This document shows, piece after piece, positions 25,026 to 40,188 of a stretch of DNA of 64,000 nucleotides. The first letter of the stretch is position 1. Every line of letters starts with the position of its first letter. The notes beneath the pieces are model-generated. The model had not been told where the DNA came from, did no database searches, and worked only from the letters and a program-made list of their open reading frames with translations. Origin of the DNA: Saprospirales bacterium (GTDB lineage Bacteria; Bacteroidota; Bacteroidia; Chitinophagales; Saprospiraceae); assembly GCA_016703765.1 (NCBI GenBank), contig JADJBL010000010.1:89138-153137 (forward strand), read 5' to 3'. A program made the position numbers and the translations under genes.

Positions 25026-25916
25026 ATGCCGATCAATAAAGACAGCATCCAAAACCTGATCATCGAAGGAGAACTGGGCAAGGCCATCAAACAAATGCTC
25101 GAACTGGGCAAGAAATTCAGCCCCGACCTCCTCAACGAAACCACCCTGCTCTCCGCCCGATTCAATTCCCTGGAAAAGGACAAGCGCAGCGGAATGATCT
25201 CGCAAGACAACGCCTCCATGCGCTATGCCCAGATCGGCAATTCTCTGACCTATCTTATGGAAAAAGTGCAGGATAACTGGGTTATCGAAGGCCAGGAAAA
25301 CGCTGCTCCGGCACCCTCTTCCGTTACGAGTCGCCCCGGGCCCACGCCGGGCCCCTCCCAGCAAGTCATTCTATTCCTGGCTGCCAATCCCAAGGATTCC
25401 TCCCGCCTCCGCTTGGATGCCGAGGTGCGCCGCATCGAAGGCGCCCTGGAGCGCTCCAAACACCGCGACAAGTTCCGGCTCGAACAGCGCTGGGCCGTTC
25501 AAATACCCGACCTGCGCCGCGCCTTGCTTGACGAACAGCCCAGCATCATCCATTTTTCCGGACATGGGTCCGAACTGGGTCGTATCTACCTCGAAGATAT
25601 CACGGGAAACGGACAGGAAGTGAGCGCCGAGGCTCTTGGAAACCTCTTCGAGCTATTCCTGGATCAGATTAAGTGCGTGGTCTTAAACGCCTGTTATTCA
25701 GATACTCAGGCCTCGGAGATCGTAAAACACGGTATCCCGGTCGTCGGCATGAACACCGCTGTTCCGGACAGCGCTGCCATTGAATTTTCGGAAGCGTTTT
25801 ACGATGCGCTGGGCGCAGGCAGGGATCTCTCATTTGCCTTTAAACTGGGCCGCAGCGCCATCGAAATGTACAACCTCAAAGCGGAGGATATACCGGTGCT
25901 GAAGATGCCCTCTTAA
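25026..25916 (+). CDS. CHAT-domain protease with N-terminal EAD-like adaptor
   Basis: The 296-residue protein has two parts. Residues 1-85 are an all-helical domain (SIQNLIIEGELGKAIKQML, later LLSARFNSLEKDKRSG) that resembles effector-associated domains, probably the EAD11 type. After a Pro-rich linker, residues 113-296 form a CHAT domain, a caspase-like protease fold, with the catalytic pair His180 (HFSGHG) and Cys223 (VVLNACYS). Catalytic positions look intact. EADs are thought to bring effectors together by like-with-like contact in bacterial conflict and death systems. Its target is unknown. A second protein with a similar helical domain is at 48117-49021. Confidence 0.85.
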   Translation: MPINKDSIQNLIIEGELGKAIKQMLELGKKFSPDLLNETTLLSARFNSLEKDKRSGMISQDNASMRYAQIGNSLTYLMEKVQDNWVIEGQENAAPAPSSVTSRPGPTPGPSQQVILFLAANPKDSSRLRLDAEVRRIEGALERSKHRDKFRLEQRWAVQIPDLRRALLDEQPSIIHFSGHGSELGRIYLEDITGNGQEVSAEALGNLFELFLDQIKCVVLNACYSDTQASEIVKHGIPVVGMNTAVPDSAAIEFSEAFYDALGAGRDLSFAFKLGRSAIEMYNLKAEDIPVLKMPS

Positions 25917-25930
25917 TCCTTCGGAATTTT

Positions 25931-25993
25931 TAGTTTTTAGTTCTTAATTTTTAGTTGAATAGGCTCTAACTAAAAATTAAGAACTAAAAACTA
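25931..25993. terminator. Perfect 26-bp inverted repeat between convergent genes
   Basis: Arms 25931-25956 and 25968-25993 are exactly complementary, with an 11-base loop. The arms are iterations of TAGTTTTTAGTTCTTAATT. The right arm overlaps the stop codon of the DHOD-like gene. It is a likely two-way transcription end. Confidence 0.7.
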
Positions 25994-26980
25994 CTTCTGC
26001 CCCTCGATAATCCGTATATAATTAGCCCTTTCGTAGGCGCTCGGGTTGGCGATGTTTTGCTGGCTGAGCAAGCCCTGCACCTCCCGCACGGAGATGAACA
26101 TAAAGCGGTCCATCCACTCCTTTAACTCCCTGGTCATCGTTTGCAGATAGCGGATGCCGTGTTTGTACAGGGCAGAGGCCGTCATGGTCACATCAGCTCC
26201 TGCGAGCAGGTATTTGATCACTTCCTGGGCGCTTTGTACCCCCGTCGTTGCGGCGAGGGAGGCATGCAACTGGCCCCGAAGGATGGCGATCCACAAAAGC
26301 GGTAGTCGGATCTCGTTGGGGTGGCTGTATTCCAGGTCGAACTGCACCTCGATCTTGTCGATATTGAAATTAGGCTGGTAAAAACGGTTGAACAAAACCA
26401 ATGCATCGGCCCCGGCGTCTTCCAGCCTTTTGGCCATATTGCCCATGGCGCTGAAATAGGGGTTGAGCTTCACGGCCACCGGAATGCTGACCGTGTTTTT
26501 TACCGTCCGCAGGATGTCGATATAGCGCTGTTCGACCACATCCCCTGTGAGCTGGAGATCGGCGGGTATGTAGAAGATATTGATCTCGATCCCGTCGGCC
26601 CCCGCCTGCTGCATTTGCCGGGCATATTCGATCCAGCCCTCGTTGGTGATCCCATTCAGACTAGCGATGATCGGAATCTCCACTCTTTCCTTGGCTTTCC
26701 GGATTAGCTCCAGGTATTGCTCGGTACCGACGTTGTACTCGTCCTCTTTTGGGAAATAATCCAGAGCCTCCGCAAAAGCACCGGAGGTGGACCTTATGAC
26801 CGATTCGTAAAAATCCATTTCCGCCTTGATCTGTTCCTCGAAAAGAGAAAACAGCACAACGGCCCCGGCCCCGCAATCTTCCATTTGCGATATTTTCTCC
26901 GGATGCTGCGATAAAGTGCTTGCCGATACGACAATTGGGGAGCGGAGGGGCAGGCCCATGTAGGTAGTTCGGAGATCCAT
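25991..26980 (-). CDS. Dihydroorotate dehydrogenase-like flavoprotein
   Basis: The 329-residue protein has the TIM-barrel pattern of the FMN-binding DHOD-like family: MDLRTTYMGLPLRSPIVVSAS at the start, ASLNGITNEGWIEYARQ, VAVKLNPYF, and a C-terminal phosphate-binding section (LLAGADVTMTASALYKHG). The family member here is not a typical PyrD: it is close to the class often annotated simply as DHOD-like and found beside pyruvate:ferredoxin oxidoreductases. It lies 73 bases downstream of nifJ in the same direction, so it probably belongs to that operon. The exact reaction is not known. Confidence 0.86.
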   Translation of the reverse strand: MDLRTTYMGLPLRSPIVVSASTLSQHPEKISQMEDCGAGAVVLFSLFEEQIKAEMDFYESVIRSTSGAFAEALDYFPKEDEYNVGTEQYLELIRKAKERVEIPIIASLNGITNEGWIEYARQMQQAGADGIEINIFYIPADLQLTGDVVEQRYIDILRTVKNTVSIPVAVKLNPYFSAMGNMAKRLEDAGADALVLFNRFYQPNFNIDKIEVQFDLEYSHPNEIRLPLLWIAILRGQLHASLAATTGVQSAQEVIKYLLAGADVTMTASALYKHGIRYLQTMTRELKEWMDRFMFISVREVQGLLSQQNIANPSAYERANYIRIIEGQK

Positions 26981-26995
26981 TTTTCTTAGTTTTTG

Positions 26996-27053
26996 AGTTA
27001 TTAAGTTAATAAACTATTAAATAACTTATTAACTATCAATAACTTATTAACTT

Positions 27054-27056
<3 letters not shown>
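26996..27056. repeat. AT-rich iterated intergenic sequence
   Basis: Imperfect inverted and direct copies of AGTTAATAA / TTATTAACT fill the gap between nifJ and the DHOD-like gene (for example 27004-27012 with 27027-27035, and another AACTTATTAACT at 27041-27052). It uses the same word set as the repeats at 6451 and 35209. Confidence 0.5.
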
Positions 27057-32267
<5,211 letters not shown>

Positions 32268-32435
32268 AGTATTAGCTTAATCGGAATTCCGTAAAGGTAG
32301 GTTTGACACTATCGCAGTGGGGTGATAAATGTCAGACGGGGTCTTGATTTTTGTCAGCCCGCCTTCTTCCCCGAGGGCCTATTTTTCGGGAAATTTTTGT
32401 ACTAAATACACTATCCTTTCAAGAACAGTCAGATT

Positions 32436-35200
32436 ATGGAAACTACGAGCACCACCAGCAAGGGGACTAAAAAAGGAAAATCGGCTAACGGCGAAAAATA
32501 TGTGTACTCATTCGGCGAGGGCCACGCAGAGGGCAATGCAGGAATGAAAGCCCTTTTGGGTGGAAAAGGCGCCAACCTGGCCGAAATGTGCCGCCTGGGC
32601 ATACCCGTGCCGGCCGGTTTTACGATCAGCACGGAGGCCTGCACCACCTACACCAAGATTGGCGAAAGCGCCATGGCGGCCCTTCTAAGGGATGAGGTGC
32701 TGGCCGGCGTGGCAGCCCTGGAAAAAATCATGGGAGGGCGTTTCGGCGACCCGGAAAATCCCCTGCTGCTCTCCGTCCGCTCGGGCGCCAGGGCCTCGAT
32801 GCCGGGAATGATGGATACGGTGCTCAACCTCGGGCTGAATGAAGCGACCGTGGCGGGCATCGCCCGCAGGAGCGGGGAAGAGCGATTCGCCTGGGATTCC
32901 TACCGCCGCTTCGTCCAGATGTACGGAGATGTGGTCATGGGCCTAAAACCTATTAATAAGGAGGACGAAGACCCCTTTGAACATATCATAGATGAACTGA
33001 AGGAACACAAGGGTGTCCAACTGGATACCGACCTCGATACGGACGATCTCCGGGAAATGGTGGCCCGTTTCAAGGCCCTCATCAAACAACAGACCAAGCG
33101 CGATTTTCCCTCCGATCCCTGGGAACAACTCTGGGGCTCCATTTTCGCCGTCTTCCGTAGCTGGAATAACGACCGCGCCAAGGTTTACCGTAAACTGAAC
33201 AATATCCCCGACGAATGGGGAACGGCCGTAAACGTACAGGCCATGGTGTACGGCAACTTAAGCCACAACAGCGCCACCGGCGTGGCATTTACCCGCGACG
33301 CCGCCACCGGCGAAGACCTTTTCAACGGCGAGTTTCTGCTCAATGCACAAGGAGAAGACGTGGTGGCCGGTATCCGGACGCCACAGCAGATCACCCTGGA
33401 AGGCTCCCGGCGCTGGGCCAGGCTGGCTCGAGTGTCCGAGGAAGACCGGATAGCGGAGTTCCCCTCGCTGGAGGAGGTGATGCCCGAAGTCTACCAACAG
33501 TTGCTGGCCATCGAAACCCGGCTGGAAAATCACTACAAGGATATGCAGGATCTGGAGTTCACCATCCAGAATGGCAAACTCTGGCTCCTCCAGACCCGCA
33601 ACGGCAAGCGGACCGGATCGGCCATGGTGAAAATCGCCATGGATATGCTGCGCCAGGAGGTGATCGATGAAAAAACTGCTCTGAGAAGGGTTGAACCCGC
33701 CCGCCTCGACGAACTCCTCCACCCGGTTTTCGATCCGGAAGGGATCAAAAAAGCCGTGGTACTCGCAAAAGGACTTCCCGCCTCGCCAGGCGCTTCGACC
33801 GGCCAGATCGTATTCTTCGCCGACGATGCCGAAGATTGGGCTGAAAAAGGGAAAAAAGTGATCCTGGTTCGTCTGGAAACCTCTCCGGAAGACCTTCGCG
33901 GCATGCACGCAGCGGAAGGGATTTTAACTGCCCGGGGCGGGATGACCTCCCACGCGGCGGTTGTAGCCCGGGGAATGGGTAAGTGCTGCGTTTCCGGCGC
34001 CGGCGCCATCCACGTCGATTACAGGAAGCGGACCATGACCATAGACGAGCGCATTTTCCAGGAAGGGGACTGGATATCCCTCAACGGCGCCACAGGGGAG
34101 GTTTACGATGGGAAAATACCCACCATGGAGGCCGAATTGACCGGCGATTTTGGAGATTTGATGAATCTGGCTGATAAATACGCCCGCCTTGCCATCCGCA
34201 CCAACGCGGATACCCCGGCGGATGCCCTTGCCGCAAGACGCTTTGGGGCCCAGGGGATCGGCCTGTGCAGAACGGAACACATGTTCTTCGATTCCGGAAG
34301 GATCACCGCCATGCGGGAAATGATCCTGGCGAACGACGAAACGGGTAGGCGCAAAGCGCTGGATAAACTATTGCCCTTCCAAAGAGGGGATTTCGAGGCC
34401 ATTTTCGAAGCGATGGCCGATCTGCCGGTCACCATTCGACTGCTCGATCCGCCCCTGCATGAATTTGTGCCTCACGAAGAAGCCAATCAGCTGGAACTGT
34501 CCAAAGAAACGGGCCTAAGCATGGCGGAGATCCGCAATAGGGTAGAGGATCTCAAAGAAGTCAACCCCATGATGGGCCACCGCGGCTGCCGCCTGGGCAT
34601 TTCCTATCCCGAAATCACCGAAATGCAAACCCGCGCCATCATAGAAGCGGCGCTGAATGTGTCGAAAAAAGGAATCAAGGTCCTCCCCGAAATCATGATC
34701 CCCCTGGTGGGCTCGATCCAGGAGTTCCGCGATCAGGAAGCCGTCATTCGCAAAACGGCTGACAAGGTATTCCTCGAACGCCACGACCATGTCGACTACA
34801 AGGTGGGCACCATGATTGAACTCCCGCGTGCCTGTATGATGGCCGACCAGATCGCCCAGTCCGCCGAGTTCTTTTCCTTCGGCACCAACGACCTTACCCA
34901 GATGACTTTTGGCTTTTCCCGCGACGACGCGGGCAAGTTCCTGCCGGCTTATATCAAACAAGGCATCCTCCTGGCCGATCCTTTCCATACTTTGGATCAG
35001 GCCGGGGTGGGCCAACTCATGGAAACGGCTGTGAAAAAGGCTCCTCCGTCAATCCCAAGATCAAACTGGGCATCTGCGGGGAACACGGCGGCGATCCGGC
35101 CTCGGTAGAGTTTTGTCACCGCCTGGGCCTGCACTACGTGAGCTGTTCGCCCTTCCGGGTGCCGATCGCGAGGTTGGCGGCGGGGCAAGCAAATCTTTGA
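32436..35200 (+). CDS. ppdK: Pyruvate, phosphate dikinase, frameshifted near the C-terminus
   Basis: The enzyme interconverts pyruvate, ATP and phosphate with PEP, AMP and pyrophosphate. Visible parts: the nucleotide-binding region ([21 protein letters not shown], then [16 protein letters not shown]), the phosphohistidine domain ([17 protein letters not shown], His near residue 505) and the PEP-binding barrel ([12 protein letters not shown]). The open frame stops at 35108, but the true C-terminus ([15 protein letters not shown] and onward) continues in another frame to the TGA at 35198-35200. Adding one G at the GG pair 35039-35040 restores about 921 residues. The gene is divergent from the NifJ operon. 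Confidence 0.93.
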
Positions 35201-35208
35201 GTGATTGA

Positions 35209-35266
35209 GTTAATGAGTTATTGAGTGATTGTCCATAATGGCTTATTCACTCAATAACTCATTAAC
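35209..35266. repeat. Perfect 20-bp inverted repeat after ppdK
   Basis: Arms 35209-35228 and 35247-35266 are exactly complementary (GTTAATGAGTTATTGAGTGA), with an 18-base loop. It lies between the convergent ppdK and pseudouridine synthase genes and reaches into the stop region of the latter. The word set matches 6451-6507. Confidence 0.7.
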
Positions 35267-35820
35267 TTTATTTCCTTTACTTCTCCCACCTTCATCCCTC
35301 CGATCTCCAGATCTCCGATCCGGCAGCGGACGAGGCGAAGCACGGGGAAACCCACTTTGGCGCACATCTTGCGCACCTGCCGGTTTTTGCCCTCTTTGAG
35401 CGTGAGCTCGATCCAGGAAGTAGGGATATTTTTCCGAAAACGGATGGGCGGATCGCGTTCGGGAAGGGGAGGAGGGGTAGGAAGCAATTTAACTTCGGTG
35501 GGTAGGGTCGTATAATCGCGGTTTTCCACCCGGATTACTACTCCCTTTTTTAGAGCAGCCAAAGCCTCGGGGCCAGGAATGCCCTCGACTTGAACCCAAT
35601 AACTTCGTTTATGCTGGAACTTCGGGTCCAGAAGCTTCTGGTTGAGGCTTTTGTCGTCCGTGAGGATCAACAGGCCTTCGCTGTCCTGGTCCAGCCTTCC
35701 GACGGGGTAGACGTCTTTCGGAAAGGAAAAAAGATCGCCCAGCGTCTTGTGCTGCGCCGCTTCCCGGGTGAACTGGGAAAGATAGCCGTAGGGCTTGTAT
35801 AGTAGAAAATACTTAGACAT
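35251..35820 (-). CDS. Ribosomal RNA pseudouridine synthase, RluE/RsuA type
   Basis: The 189-residue enzyme has the RsuA-family catalytic block GRLDQDSEGLLILTDD with the nucleophilic aspartate, the KRSYWVQVEG strand, and the C-terminal LKEGKNRQVRKMCAKVGFPVLRLVR. No N-terminal S4 domain is present, as in RluE (23S rRNA U2457). It should convert a specific uridine in rRNA to pseudouridine; the exact site cannot be told from sequence. The start overlaps the end of ychF by eight bases, which suggests coupled translation. Confidence 0.9.
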   Translation of the reverse strand: MSKYFLLYKPYGYLSQFTREAAQHKTLGDLFSFPKDVYPVGRLDQDSEGLLILTDDKSLNQKLLDPKFQHKRSYWVQVEGIPGPEALAALKKGVVIRVENRDYTTLPTEVKLLPTPPPLPERDPPIRFRKNIPTSWIELTLKEGKNRQVRKMCAKVGFPVLRLVRCRIGDLEIGGMKVGEVKEIKLMSY

Positions 35821-36910
35821 TGAAGCGGAAGTGCATCACATCACCGTCCTGCACCACGTAATCCTTTCCTTCTACCGCCATTTTCCCGGCTTCCTTCACG
35901 GCGTGTTCCGAGCCGTACTTGACGTAGTCGGCGTATCTGATGACCTCCGCCCGGATAAAGCCTTTTTCAAAATCGGAGTGGATGACGCCTGCGGCTTCCG
36001 GGGCTTTCCATCCGTTCACGATCGTCCAGGCCCGTACTTCTTTCTCTCCGGCGGTGAAATAGGTGATCAGGTGGAGCAGGTGGTAGGAAGCCTGGATCAG
36101 ACGGTTGACACCGGGTTCTTTCAATCCCATTTCCTTCAAAAAATCAGTGCGCTCCTCCTTGGTGTCCAATTGGGCGATCTCTGATTCGATATCCGCGCTG
36201 ATGAGGAGCATTTCGGCTTCTTCCTTTTCGATGGCTTTTTTCAGGCGCTCGGTGTGGACATTGCCGGTAAGCACGCTGGCTTCGTCTACGTTACAGACGT
36301 AAATGATCGGCTTGCTGGTCAGGAGGAACATGTCTTTGATCAGTTCCTTGCCCTCGTCGCTGGTCTGGATGGAGCGGGCGGGTTCCATGTTGTTGAGGTG
36401 GGCCAGCACATCTTCGGCTACCTGGACGAGGTGAATATCCTCCTTCTTAGCGCCTTTGGCCTGTTTCTTGAGCTTGTCGAGCCGTTTTTCGACGGTTTCG
36501 ATATCCTTCAGCAGCAATTCCGTATCGATCACCTCTTTGTCGCGAACCGGGTCGATGGAGCCGTCCACGTGCACCACGTTGTCGTTGTCAAAACAGCGCA
36601 CCACATGCACGATGGCATTCACCTCCCGGATGTTGGCGAGGAACTGGTTGCCCAGGCCTTCGCCCTTGCTGGCGCCCTTGATGAGGCCTGCGATATCTAC
36701 GATCTCGATGGTCGTCGGCACCACGTTCTTGGGGTTTACCAGCTCGACCAGTTTGTCCAGCCGGGCGTCGGGCACCGTGATCATACCCATGTTGGGATCC
36801 TTGGTGGCAAAAGGGTAGTTGGCAGCCAGGGCTTTCGCCGAGGTCAGCGCATTAAAAAGGGTGGATTTCCCGACGTTGGGCATGCCCACAATTCCGCATT
36901 GTAATCCCAT
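35813..36910 (-). CDS. ychF: Redox-regulated ATPase YchF
   Basis: The 365-residue protein is a universally conserved Obg-related P-loop ATPase. Visible motifs are G1 GMPNVGKSTLFN, the switch region IVDIAGLIKGASKGEGLGNQFL, VVRCFDN, and the C-terminal TGS-like domain (EKGFIRAEVIRYADYV, VEGKDYVVQDGDVMHFRF). The ATG at 36908-36910 is selected because MGLQCGIVGMPN is the family start. The family binds ribosomes and takes part in stress responses. It is followed by and overlaps the pseudouridine synthase gene. Confidence 0.96.
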   Translation of the reverse strand: MGLQCGIVGMPNVGKSTLFNALTSAKALAANYPFATKDPNMGMITVPDARLDKLVELVNPKNVVPTTIEIVDIAGLIKGASKGEGLGNQFLANIREVNAIVHVVRCFDNDNVVHVDGSIDPVRDKEVIDTELLLKDIETVEKRLDKLKKQAKGAKKEDIHLVQVAEDVLAHLNNMEPARSIQTSDEGKELIKDMFLLTSKPIIYVCNVDEASVLTGNVHTERLKKAIEKEEAEMLLISADIESEIAQLDTKEERTDFLKEMGLKEPGVNRLIQASYHLLHLITYFTAGEKEVRAWTIVNGWKAPEAAGVIHSDFEKGFIRAEVIRYADYVKYGSEHAVKEAGKMAVEGKDYVVQDGDVMHFRFNV

Positions 36911-36937
36911 AAAGGCTCGTGTTTTTAAAAAGCGCCG

Positions 36938-36945
36938 CAAAGTTA
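36938..36945 (-). promoter_or_regulatory. Candidate -7 box for ychF
   Basis: The minus strand reads TAACTTTG, 28 bases before the ychF ATG, in accord with TAnnTTTG. No convincing -33 element is seen. Confidence 0.45.
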
Positions 36946-37007
36946 CTGTTTTTTGGCCTTAATCTTTCACGAGCTTTAAGAGTTATTAAGGGTATACCTT
37001 TTTCGAC

Positions 37008-37595
37008 ATGAACTTCCTCGCCCACGCTTACCTTTCCTTCGACGTCCCACATTTGGTGGTGGGGAATTTCCTCGGCGATTTCCTGCGTCACTCCGAGGCC
37101 CTGCAAATGCCGGCGCCGGTCAGGGAAGGCATCCAGCTGCACCGAAAGATCGATACCTACACAGACCAACATCCGGTAATAAGGCGGGGAACGGCCAGAC
37201 TCAGGCCCTACCACGGCAAATACGCGCCCGTGGTGGTAGATATGTGCTACGACTACCTCCTTGCAGTTCACTGGCGTTTATACCACGAACTCCCTCTCAC
37301 TCAATTCTCCAGAAATATTTACGGAATACTCGAATCACACCTCGATATCATGCCCGAGCGCCTGCAGGAGCGGGTGCCGCGGATGATCGCCGCAGACTGG
37401 CTCAGTTCGTACGGAACAGAAGAAGGCATGCTCTTCGCCTTCGACCGAATGCAATACCGCGCCTCGAAACCGGAGTGGTTTGCCAATGCCTTTCAAAATT
37501 TGATGAACTATTGGGAGCCTTTCCAGGAAGATTTTCACGACTTCTTTCCCGACCTGAGCGGCTACGTTAGAGGGGAGTTGATAGGCCAGGAATAG
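37008..37595 (+). CDS. acpH: Acyl carrier protein phosphodiesterase-like protein
   Basis: The 195-residue product matches the AcpH/DUF479 family: MNFLAHAYLSF at the start, VVGNFLGDFLR, HRKIDTYTDQHP and a helical C-terminal half (DWLSSYGTEEGMLFAFDRM). Family members remove the 4'-phosphopantetheine group from acyl carrier protein and are metal-dependent HD-like enzymes. Many Bacteroidota copies have not been tested, so the reaction is by family only. It is divergent from ychF, and the SDR gene follows after 29 bases. Confidence 0.85.
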   Translation: MNFLAHAYLSFDVPHLVVGNFLGDFLRHSEALQMPAPVREGIQLHRKIDTYTDQHPVIRRGTARLRPYHGKYAPVVVDMCYDYLLAVHWRLYHELPLTQFSRNIYGILESHLDIMPERLQERVPRMIAADWLSSYGTEEGMLFAFDRMQYRASKPEWFANAFQNLMNYWEPFQEDFHDFFPDLSGYVRGELIGQE

Positions 37596-37624
37596 GGAAA
37601 AATTATTTTCTTTGCCCTCGCAAA

Positions 37625-38470
37625 ATGATCCGTACCATGAACGCTTCGATCCAACCCGAAAAGACATACACGCTCGTCACCGGCGCCAGCACCGGCCTGG
37701 GAAAAGCCTTTGCCGTGGTGAGCGCCCGACAGGGCTGCAATGTACTCCTCGTCTCTCTGCCAGGTGAAGGCCTGCCCGAGCTGAGCCGGGAAATTTCTTC
37801 CACGTATGGGGTGGACGCCCCCTGGATAGAGGTCGACCTGACGGAAGAAGATGCCCTTCATCGGGTATCCTCCTGGGCGCTTTCCAAATACCGCGTCAAC
37901 AGGCTCATCAACAATGCGGGTTTCGGGGGGACCCAGTCTATCAACGGCGCTTCTTTTGAATACCTGGACAAGATGATCAAACTCAATGTCCGTGCCACAA
38001 GTATGTTGACCTACCTCCTGCTTCCCGAACTGAAATCCCACGGCGAGGCCCATGTGCTCAATATTTCTAGTCTCATCGCTTACAGCCCTGTGCCATACAA
38101 GACCTTTTACCCCGCCTCGAAATCCTTTATTTACTTTCTTTCCCGGGGGCTTCACGAAGAATTCCGGGACGAGGGCGTTCACGTCAGCGTGCTGATGGCG
38201 GGGCCGATGAATACCAACCCCAATGTGAAGAAAAGGATCGAAGCGCTCGGCTGGAAGGGCCGCTTTGTATCGCTGGAGCCCGAGGACATGGCAGAACGGG
38301 CGCTCAAGGGACTGATGAAGAGAAAAGCGGTCATCATCCCCGGGCTGGGCAACAAGATCAGCTTCCTGGTGTCCAAAATTCTGCCTGCCTCCCTTCGGAT
38401 CCGACTATTGAAGAAAGTATTTATCGAGGAGTTGAAAAGCGGCTACAGCTGGGTTCCTTCGGAATCCTGA
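37625..38470 (+). CDS. Short-chain dehydrogenase/reductase
   Basis: The 281-residue enzyme has the cofactor motif TGASTGLGKA, the LINNAGFGG motif, the catalytic serine in LNISSLIAY and the YPASK tyrosine/lysine pair. The C-terminal 50 residues (LVSKILPASLRIRLLKKVF) are amphipathic and may sit on the membrane, as in DltE/YqjQ-like SDRs. The substrate is not known. An alternative ATG four codons later (37637) is possible. The 3' end overlaps that of the convergent epimerase gene by 28 bases. Confidence 0.88.
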   Translation: MIRTMNASIQPEKTYTLVTGASTGLGKAFAVVSARQGCNVLLVSLPGEGLPELSREISSTYGVDAPWIEVDLTEEDALHRVSSWALSKYRVNRLINNAGFGGTQSINGASFEYLDKMIKLNVRATSMLTYLLLPELKSHGEAHVLNISSLIAYSPVPYKTFYPASKSFIYFLSRGLHEEFRDEGVHVSVLMAGPMNTNPNVKKRIEALGWKGRFVSLEPEDMAERALKGLMKRKAVIIPGLGNKISFLVSKILPASLRIRLLKKVFIEELKSGYSWVPSES

Positions 38471-39449
38471 TCCACGATCCAATCGAGCGTTTTTTTCAAT
38501 CCCTCCGCGATCGGGGTGATCGTATAACCCAGATGGGTCTGGGCTTTGCGGCTGCTGAGGTTCCAGTCCCGCGTATATTTTTTTACAAGGGCCGGCACGA
38601 TAAGCGGTTTTCTGCCAAACCAGTCTGCCATCAATACCTGAATGCGGGCGAATAAAAGCATGAGCCCCAGAGGAAGGTGGAACAAACGGTAGTTTTTTCC
38701 GGTCAGCTTTTTGATCAGCCCAAATAAGCCATTATAGGAGATGTTGTCTCCGCCCAAAATATAGCGCTCGCCCGGCAAGCCTTTTTCCATCGCCAACAGA
38801 TGGCCATGGACGACATCGTCGATATAGACGTAATTGCCCCGGCTGTTCCCGTTTCCGGGAATAAAACGCCATTTCCCTTCCCGGTACAATTTGACCAGCC
38901 TGGTTACCGAGTTGGTTTCCTTGAGCAGGCCTGGCCCGTAAACCCTGGAAGGGTTGACCACCATGACGTCCAGGCCTTTGGAGAGGTAGCCGAAAGCGAG
39001 TTTTTCGGACTCCCGCTTGGTGATCTCGTAGTCCGTGGCAAAATAATTTGCACTGTCGCTAGCTTCGTCCACCAAAACGCCCTCGCCGGGAGAGGGACCC
39101 ATGACCCCGGCAGTAGAGGTGACCACTATCCGTTTTACGCCGGCCCTTACAGCCGCCGCAAGGACATTATCCGTGCCGATCACATTTACTTTGTGAAACT
39201 GCTGCTTGTCTCTCGTCCAGATCCCCGTAAAGGCCGCGAGGTGGTACACCCCTTCGCAGCCTTTTACAGCCTTGTCCAGGCTCGCAGGGTCTTCGATGTC
39301 GCCGACGAACACCTTAATATTGGATGGCGCAGCGGGCTGTCCGGCGTCAGCTTGCGGACGAGGGCATGAACCTCGACGCCCCTTTTCGCCAATTCCAGGC
39401 ATAGGGGAATGCCGACAAAACCCGAAGAACCGGTAACCAGGACTCTCAT
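38443..39449 (-). CDS. NAD-dependent epimerase/dehydratase, interrupted by one frameshift
   Basis: The N-terminal frame begins MRVLVTGSSGFVGIPL at 39449 and continues to KLTPDSP; the rest (VFVGDIEDPASLDKAV to the end) is in another frame. One extra C at the run corresponding to plus-strand GGG 39334-39336 joins them into about 335 residues. The extended-SDR features are TGSSGFVG near the start, VYHLAAFTG, the catalytic YEITK and the substrate loop after NPSRVYGPG. It resembles dihydroflavonol-reductase/HpnA-like enzymes; the substrate is unknown. It begins one base after the stop of the CPBP gene upstream, so the two are co-transcribed. Confidence 0.88.
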
Positions 39450-39450
39450 G

Positions 39451-40164
39451 TCAATTGCTCTTTTTTAAACGCATTTCGGGGTGAAAATACAGGGAAAACC
39501 ACTCGCTGCTCAACGCCATGACGCAGTGGATGAGGATGGGAAACCAAATAACGCCGCTTGCCGCGGCCGCAAGGCAGACCACAATCCCGAACGGAATGGC
39601 GCCCACCGTCTCGGTGATGCCTTTCGGGATATGGGCGATGGAGTAAATGGCCACGTTGACGACCACCGCGGGTATGAGCCCGAACTGGTCGAGCAGGGGA
39701 AAGAACAGGATGCCGCGAAACAAGGTCTCATACCCGATCAAATACAGGACCCAGGTCAGGTTGCTCCGGAATAAAAGGCCGTAGGTCCATTCGGGCGTCC
39801 GAATCTGGGGGTACATATCCAGGTTGGCGGCTTTGCGGGCATTGAGGAAGCTGAGGGGAAGCAAAACGGCAGAAGCCGCAAGGGTCCAGAGCAACACCTT
39901 TGGCATATTTTGAAACCCGAAACCGAAATAAGTAGGGGCTTTTTGAGTGACCGCAAGGGCAATACCAAAGGGAATCAGCCCCATGATGACCAGGCCGGCC
40001 AGGCGCTGGTAAATGATCCTGTCGGCCGGTGCAGATGCTCCTTTCCACCTCTCGGAAAACCACTTAGAATTCACTAAAAAGTGATAAACTATAAACGATA
40101 TGCATACTAATGACAGCGAAAGTGTCGCAATTACATCCCTTTCCTGCCAGATCAGTTGGTTCAC
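39451..40164 (-). CDS. CPBP-family intramembrane glutamic endopeptidase
   Basis: The 237-residue protein has about six to eight membrane helices. The conserved motifs of the CPBP/Abi (Rce1-like) family are visible: YETLFRGILFF (the glutamate/arginine motif, with tyrosine in place of the first glutamate), SIAHIPKG, and a third motif around LIHCVMAL. Members act as membrane proteases on prenylated or other membrane substrates. The start is a GTG at 40162-40164, since no ATG is near. The downstream epimerase gene is one base away. Confidence 0.78.
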   Translation of the reverse strand: MNQLIWQERDVIATLSLSLVCISFIVYHFLVNSKWFSERWKGASAPADRIIYQRLAGLVIMGLIPFGIALAVTQKAPTYFGFGFQNMPKVLLWTLAASAVLLPLSFLNARKAANLDMYPQIRTPEWTYGLLFRSNLTWVLYLIGYETLFRGILFFPLLDQFGLIPAVVVNVAIYSIAHIPKGITETVGAIPFGIVVCLAAAASGVIWFPILIHCVMALSSEWFSLYFHPEMRLKKSN

Positions 40165-40188
40165 CGGTTCTGTTAGTTTAATATTTGT

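Noticed and set aside
32298..32305. TAGGTTTG as the ppdK promoter
   Set aside because: It matches the -7 consensus but is about 130 bases before the start and lacks an upstream TTG element; not strong enough to list.
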